64,000 bases of DNA from Epibacterium sp. Ofav1-8 (lineage in GTDB: Bacteria; Pseudomonadota; Alphaproteobacteria; Rhodobacterales; Rhodobacteraceae), in assembly GCF_022348185.1 (NCBI RefSeq), contig NZ_JAKRFD010000009.1, forward strand, positions 1-64,000, in the 5' to 3' direction. The notes beneath the pieces were generated by a model. That model was given only the letters and a program-made list of their open reading frames with translations. It searched no databases and was not told the origin of the DNA. Position numbers and translations under genes: made by a program. Positions 61,062-64,000 of the stretch are shown one piece after another; position 1 is the first letter of the stretch; the number at the start of each line of letters is the position of its first letter.

Positions 61062-62757
61062 CCGGGTCCTGGTGCTGGGCGGATACGGGGTCTTTGGCGG
61101 CCGGCTCAGCGCCGCCCTGGCCCGCCAAGGCGGCATCGAGGTTCTGGTTGCCGGGCGCTCCTTACGCGATGCGGAGGCGCATTGCGCGGCACATGGCGGA
61201 ACGCCGATCTCGCTGGACCGCAGCAGCCGATCCCTTGCGACCGATGTTGCAGCGCTCCGGCCCCGGATCGTGATCGACACGGCGGGTCCCTTCCAGGCCT
61301 ACGGCGACGCGCCCTATGCGCTTGCACATGCAGCGCTGGCCTGCGGGGCCCACTACATCGACCTCTCGGACGACGCCCGCTTTTCCGCGGGTATCTCTGA
61401 GCTGGACGCCGACGCGCGCCGCAAAGGGTGTGTTGTCCTGTCCGGTGCCTCCAGCGTGCCCGGCCTGTCCTCCGCCGCAGTCAAAGACCTCGCCGCAGGC
61501 CTGACGCAGATCGACCGGATCGAAAGCACCATCCTGCCCGGCAACCGGGCGCCGCGTGGTCTTTCGGTGATCCACGCCATTCTGGCACAGGTTGGCCAGC
61601 CCATCCCGATCACACGGGGCGGCCTGCCTGCGCAGGTCACCGGCTGGAGCGGGACCCGTCGCGAAACGCTGTCGCTGCCAGGCCGCGCATCTTTGCACCG
61701 CTGGGCGGCCCATATGGGCGCGCCGGACCTGCAGCTGCTCCCGGGTTATTTCAATGCCCGCACAGTGCTGTTTCGCGCCGGGCTGGAGCTGCCGCTGCTG
61801 CATCACGGGCTGCGTATCTTGGGCCTGCCTGTCAGGATGGGCTGGATCAGATCCCTCGCCCCCCTCGCCCCAATGCTGCGGCGGTGCGCTCAGGCCTTTG
61901 AGACCTTCGGAAGTGATCGCGGCGGCATGAGTGTCGAGCTGCGCGGGCGCGCCACCTCTGGTCACTACGAAACGCGCCGGTGGACCTTGATCGCCGGTGC
62001 TGGCGACGGACCGGAGGTGCCCACGCTTGTGGCCCAGGCGCTCTGTCGCAGATTGCTCTGCCGCGATCGCCCCGCTGCCGATCTGCCCGCCGGTGCCCGT
62101 GCTTGCCTGTGCGAGGTCAGCCTCGCGGACATTCTGGCAGAGGCGCGGGGGCTTGATATTCAGACCGCCACGCGGACAACGCCGATCCAGCCCGTCTTTC
62201 GCACCGCGCTGGGGTCTGGCTTTGCGGCGCTGCCCGCTACGGTACAGGCATTGCATGACACCATCGACGCCAGTCGCTGGCAGGGAACAGCCACGGTGAC
62301 AACTGGCGCACATCCGTTGGCGCGGATCATCCGGCGCCTCATCGGCTTTCCCGCCGCCGGTCAGGATGTGCCGGTGCAGGTGGATGTGCTCCGGGAGGGG
62401 GCGCGCGAGATCTGGGTGCGGCGGTTCGGCCACAAGCGTTTCCGCTCAATCCTCGCGCCCTTTGGCACACCCGGCGATGGCACGGTCACCGAACGGTTCG
62501 GGCCGCTGTGCTTTGTCATCGCCCTGCGGCAGACGGCCGGTGGGCTGGCCTATCCGGTGACACGTGGCTGGTGTCTGGGCCTGCCCCTGCCGCGCCGCCT
62601 GCTGCCACGCAGTGACGCGGTGGAATATGCTGATCCCGCGGGGGCGTTCTGCTTTGACGTGGCGGTACGACTGCCGCTGATCGGGCTGATCGTGCGCTAT
62701 CGCGGGCGGCTCACGCCGACGACAGGGCCTCTGCCACCGCCAGATCCGCCATCCTGA
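61054..62757 (+). CDS. Saccharopine-dehydrogenase-like protein with C-terminal DUF4166
   Basis: 567 residues from a TTG at 61054 inside the DCC gene. The N-terminal Rossmann half starts RVLVLGGYGVFGGRLSAAL and has IDTAGPFQAYGDAPYALA and GASSVPGLSSAAVKDLAAG, as in saccharopine-reductase-like proteins that act on membrane or secondary metabolites. The C-terminal part (about 400-550) resembles DUF4166 (FPAAGQDVPVQVDVLREGAR, RFGPLCFVIAL). The substrate is unknown. The 3' end overlaps the convergent MYG1-type gene by 47 bp. Confidence 0.8.
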   Translation: MNNRVLVLGGYGVFGGRLSAALARQGGIEVLVAGRSLRDAEAHCAAHGGTPISLDRSSRSLATDVAALRPRIVIDTAGPFQAYGDAPYALAHAALACGAHYIDLSDDARFSAGISELDADARRKGCVVLSGASSVPGLSSAAVKDLAAGLTQIDRIESTILPGNRAPRGLSVIHAILAQVGQPIPITRGGLPAQVTGWSGTRRETLSLPGRASLHRWAAHMGAPDLQLLPGYFNARTVLFRAGLELPLLHHGLRILGLPVRMGWIRSLAPLAPMLRRCAQAFETFGSDRGGMSVELRGRATSGHYETRRWTLIAGAGDGPEVPTLVAQALCRRLLCRDRPAADLPAGARACLCEVSLADILAEARGLDIQTATRTTPIQPVFRTALGSGFAALPATVQALHDTIDASRWQGTATVTTGAHPLARIIRRLIGFPAAGQDVPVQVDVLREGAREIWVRRFGHKRFRSILAPFGTPGDGTVTERFGPLCFVIALRQTAGGLAYPVTRGWCLGLPLPRRLLPRSDAVEYADPAGAFCFDVAVRLPLIGLIVRYRGRLTPTTGPLPPPDPPS

Positions 62758-63637
62758 GGATCGCGTCGCGGCTCTCGGCCACGGCGATGAACCGCCCGTT
62801 GTGACAGAATTTCGCACCACTCACGCCGCTGGCAGCTTCCAGTGCCGCATCGGTGAGCCCGGCCCAGGCCGCGGGCAAATCGGCGCGATTGTCAAAGGTA
62901 TCGTCACCGGTCCGAATGGTGGTCAGCGTCCAGTCCGCCCCTCGCGGATGTACCACGAATAACAGATGCGAGGCCCCTGCCGCCTCGATCGCGGCGCGAA
63001 ACGGCATGCCCTGCGGCAGCTCCAGCACCCGGGACTCGCCCGCCTGCGTGATCGCCTCCAACACCTGCGCCTCTGCGCGCCGTTTCGCCGCCTTGCGCCG
63101 AATGCTCGCCTCGACAAAGGCCCGCGCCACGCCAAGCGCTGCGGCAAACGCCGTGTCATCCGCCTGCGGATCGGGATCGTCGAAGGAAGGCTTCAGCGTT
63201 TCCAGCAAAGACGGCAGCGTCAGATCCGCCAACGGGCCGGCCACCGACGGGTCCAGGGCGCCGTTGTCCATCAGATCCACCGGCAGGACAAAACCTGCAT
63301 CAAATGATGCGTGTATGGCGCCGATGTCCGCATCCGGCACCTGCAGCGCGCGCAGGTAGTCGGCACCAAAATGCTTCCAGATCAATCCGAACGAGCTGTA
63401 GGGTTGACCATCGTCGCGCAGCGGGGCGTCCTTCTGGTGATGGTCAAAGATACCGGCCTGCGGGTCGTAGGCCCGGCCGACATCATAAATCAGACGTCCC
63501 GGTGCCGGAGAGATCCACTCCGCGTCCCGACTGCGGTAGATTTGGGCGTCCGGATAGAGCCGGGTCAGAACCACGGAGGACAGCAACTCATCGGCATGAA
63601 AGCCGCCGGAATGGGTAACTAGTTGTGTGATTATCAT
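62711..63637 (-). CDS. MYG1 family protein
   Basis: 308 residues. It starts QLVTHSGGFHADELLSSVVL, the MYG1 motif, with metal-type residues in GFHADE, IYDVGRAYDP and IFDHHQKDA (DHH-like). MYG1 proteins are DHH-related; the eukaryotic member is a 3'-5' RNA exonuclease, while bacterial roles are unclear. It is monocistronic and convergent with, and overlapping, the preceding gene. Confidence 0.87.
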   Translation of the reverse strand: MIITQLVTHSGGFHADELLSSVVLTRLYPDAQIYRSRDAEWISPAPGRLIYDVGRAYDPQAGIFDHHQKDAPLRDDGQPYSSFGLIWKHFGADYLRALQVPDADIGAIHASFDAGFVLPVDLMDNGALDPSVAGPLADLTLPSLLETLKPSFDDPDPQADDTAFAAALGVARAFVEASIRRKAAKRRAEAQVLEAITQAGESRVLELPQGMPFRAAIEAAGASHLLFVVHPRGADWTLTTIRTGDDTFDNRADLPAAWAGLTDAALEAASGVSGAKFCHNGRFIAVAESRDAILRMADLAVAEALSSA

Positions 63638-63949
63638 GGGGCTCTCACTTGGGCTGGCCTCTGGCCTGCGGTCTACGTAACCAAGGAGTCGATCAGCCTC
63701 TGACCACTCCGAAAGGGCAGCGCGAAACCGGAACTGGCAGGCAGCAACCGGTCCGCATGATGGTCTTCATAAATCCATGGCCCCAAAACCGAAAGCAGAA
63801 ATACGCAGGCCCTGCACGCCCCGACAAAAGGGGGAAGTTCCGGAAAATCTTGACCTGACATTCCCCCGGGGAACGGGTCATAGTTGGCCCCGCTGTGTCG
63901 TCAAAGGGCGATGCTGCACATGATTTGACTCATTTGATTTGGAGACCAG
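63638..63949. other. 312-bp region between the MYG1-type gene and the right-edge gene
   Basis: No convincing gene on either strand. TTGACC at 63849-63854 and TTTGACTCATTTGATTTGGAG close to the next start are promoter-like, without a clear -10. Nothing else stands out. Confidence 0.4.
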
Positions 63950-64000
63950 ATGCAGAAGCTCGCCAGACGCGCTTTCCTGATTGGTGCGGGCGGAGCGGCA
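63950..64000 (+). CDS. Tat-exported protein, N-terminal part (partial)
   Basis: ATG at 63950 with GGAG 5 nt upstream. Only 17 codons are in the window: MQKLARRAFLIGAGGAA, a twin-arginine signal (ARRAFLIG). The rest lies beyond the right edge. Rhodobacterales molybdopterin-binding aldehyde/xanthine dehydrogenase-like proteins often begin in a similar way, but this fragment cannot decide the function. Confidence 0.6.
   Translation, partial: MQKLARRAFLIGAGGAA

Noticed and set aside
63649-63881. Short open frames on both strands near the right edge
   Set aside because: Mutually overlapping, no ribosome sites and no family resemblance.

Overview
The window is GC-rich, densely packed DNA whose gene content points to a marine alphaproteobacterium of the Rhodobacterales (Roseobacter group). 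The pointers are a DUF1489 protein, a hisS-hisZ-hisG cluster, xdhABC joined to a BMP-type nucleoside importer, a two-piece MetH, a queCDEF cluster, and several copies of a palindromic REP-like element ending in GATATTT...GAAGATGAA. This assignment is inference; no rRNA or tRNA gene was recognised.

Layout. (1) 1-160: start of pntA, leftward. (2) 399-6947: a complete coenzyme F420 operon, cofG-cofH-cofD-cofC-cofE-npdG, in which every junction is a 4-bp ATGA overlap, followed by an F420-type LLM oxidoreductase and a strong terminator. A RutR-like TetR regulator follows (7150-7773). The cofG promoter region and the regulator's own upstream region share a TTGACAnnTGCCA dyad. (3) 8224-24805: a surface-matrix island. 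It has a three-domain polysaccharide synthase (GH18-like, NodB deacetylase, GT2), a Tat-exported DUF3131 protein, a DPBB-like lipoprotein, a LuxR-type regulator coupled to an unknown protein, two unusual low-complexity or repeat proteins, and a type I secretion ABC ATPase and HlyD adaptor. The first repeat protein carries about 115 residues in which every second residue is Gln, Asn or Asp. The ABC ATPase has a 340-residue disordered N-terminal extension and Gln at the H-loop position. This is the best candidate for an undescribed system: a secreted, possibly amyloid-like protein matrix made alongside an exopolysaccharide.

(4) 24944-26083: MltB-type lytic transglycosylase. (5) 26172-32890: a DeoR regulator divergent from an ABC importer operon that ends in a metallo-beta-lactamase-fold enzyme, a histidine phosphatase and a T4-Pnkp-like 3'-phosphatase, suggesting uptake and dephosphorylation of an organophosphate. 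(6) 32949-36721: methionine synthase split into two overlapping genes. (7) 36971-41193: DUF1489, hisG/hisZ/hisS, slyX. (8) 41366-45703: DUF995 protein and dnaE. (9) 46124-55677: purine salvage and catabolism, xdhABC plus a BMP-family ABC importer. REP-like elements lie in frame inside both xdhA and xdhB. (10) 55803-57982: cystine-type amino-acid ABC importer. (11) 58283-60579: queC-queD-queE-queF behind a candidate preQ1-I riboswitch. (12) 60660-64000: DCC-family protein, saccharopine-dehydrogenase-like/DUF4166 fusion, MYG1-type protein, and the start of a Tat-exported protein.

All functions come from reading motifs and overall family resemblance by eye; no database search was run.
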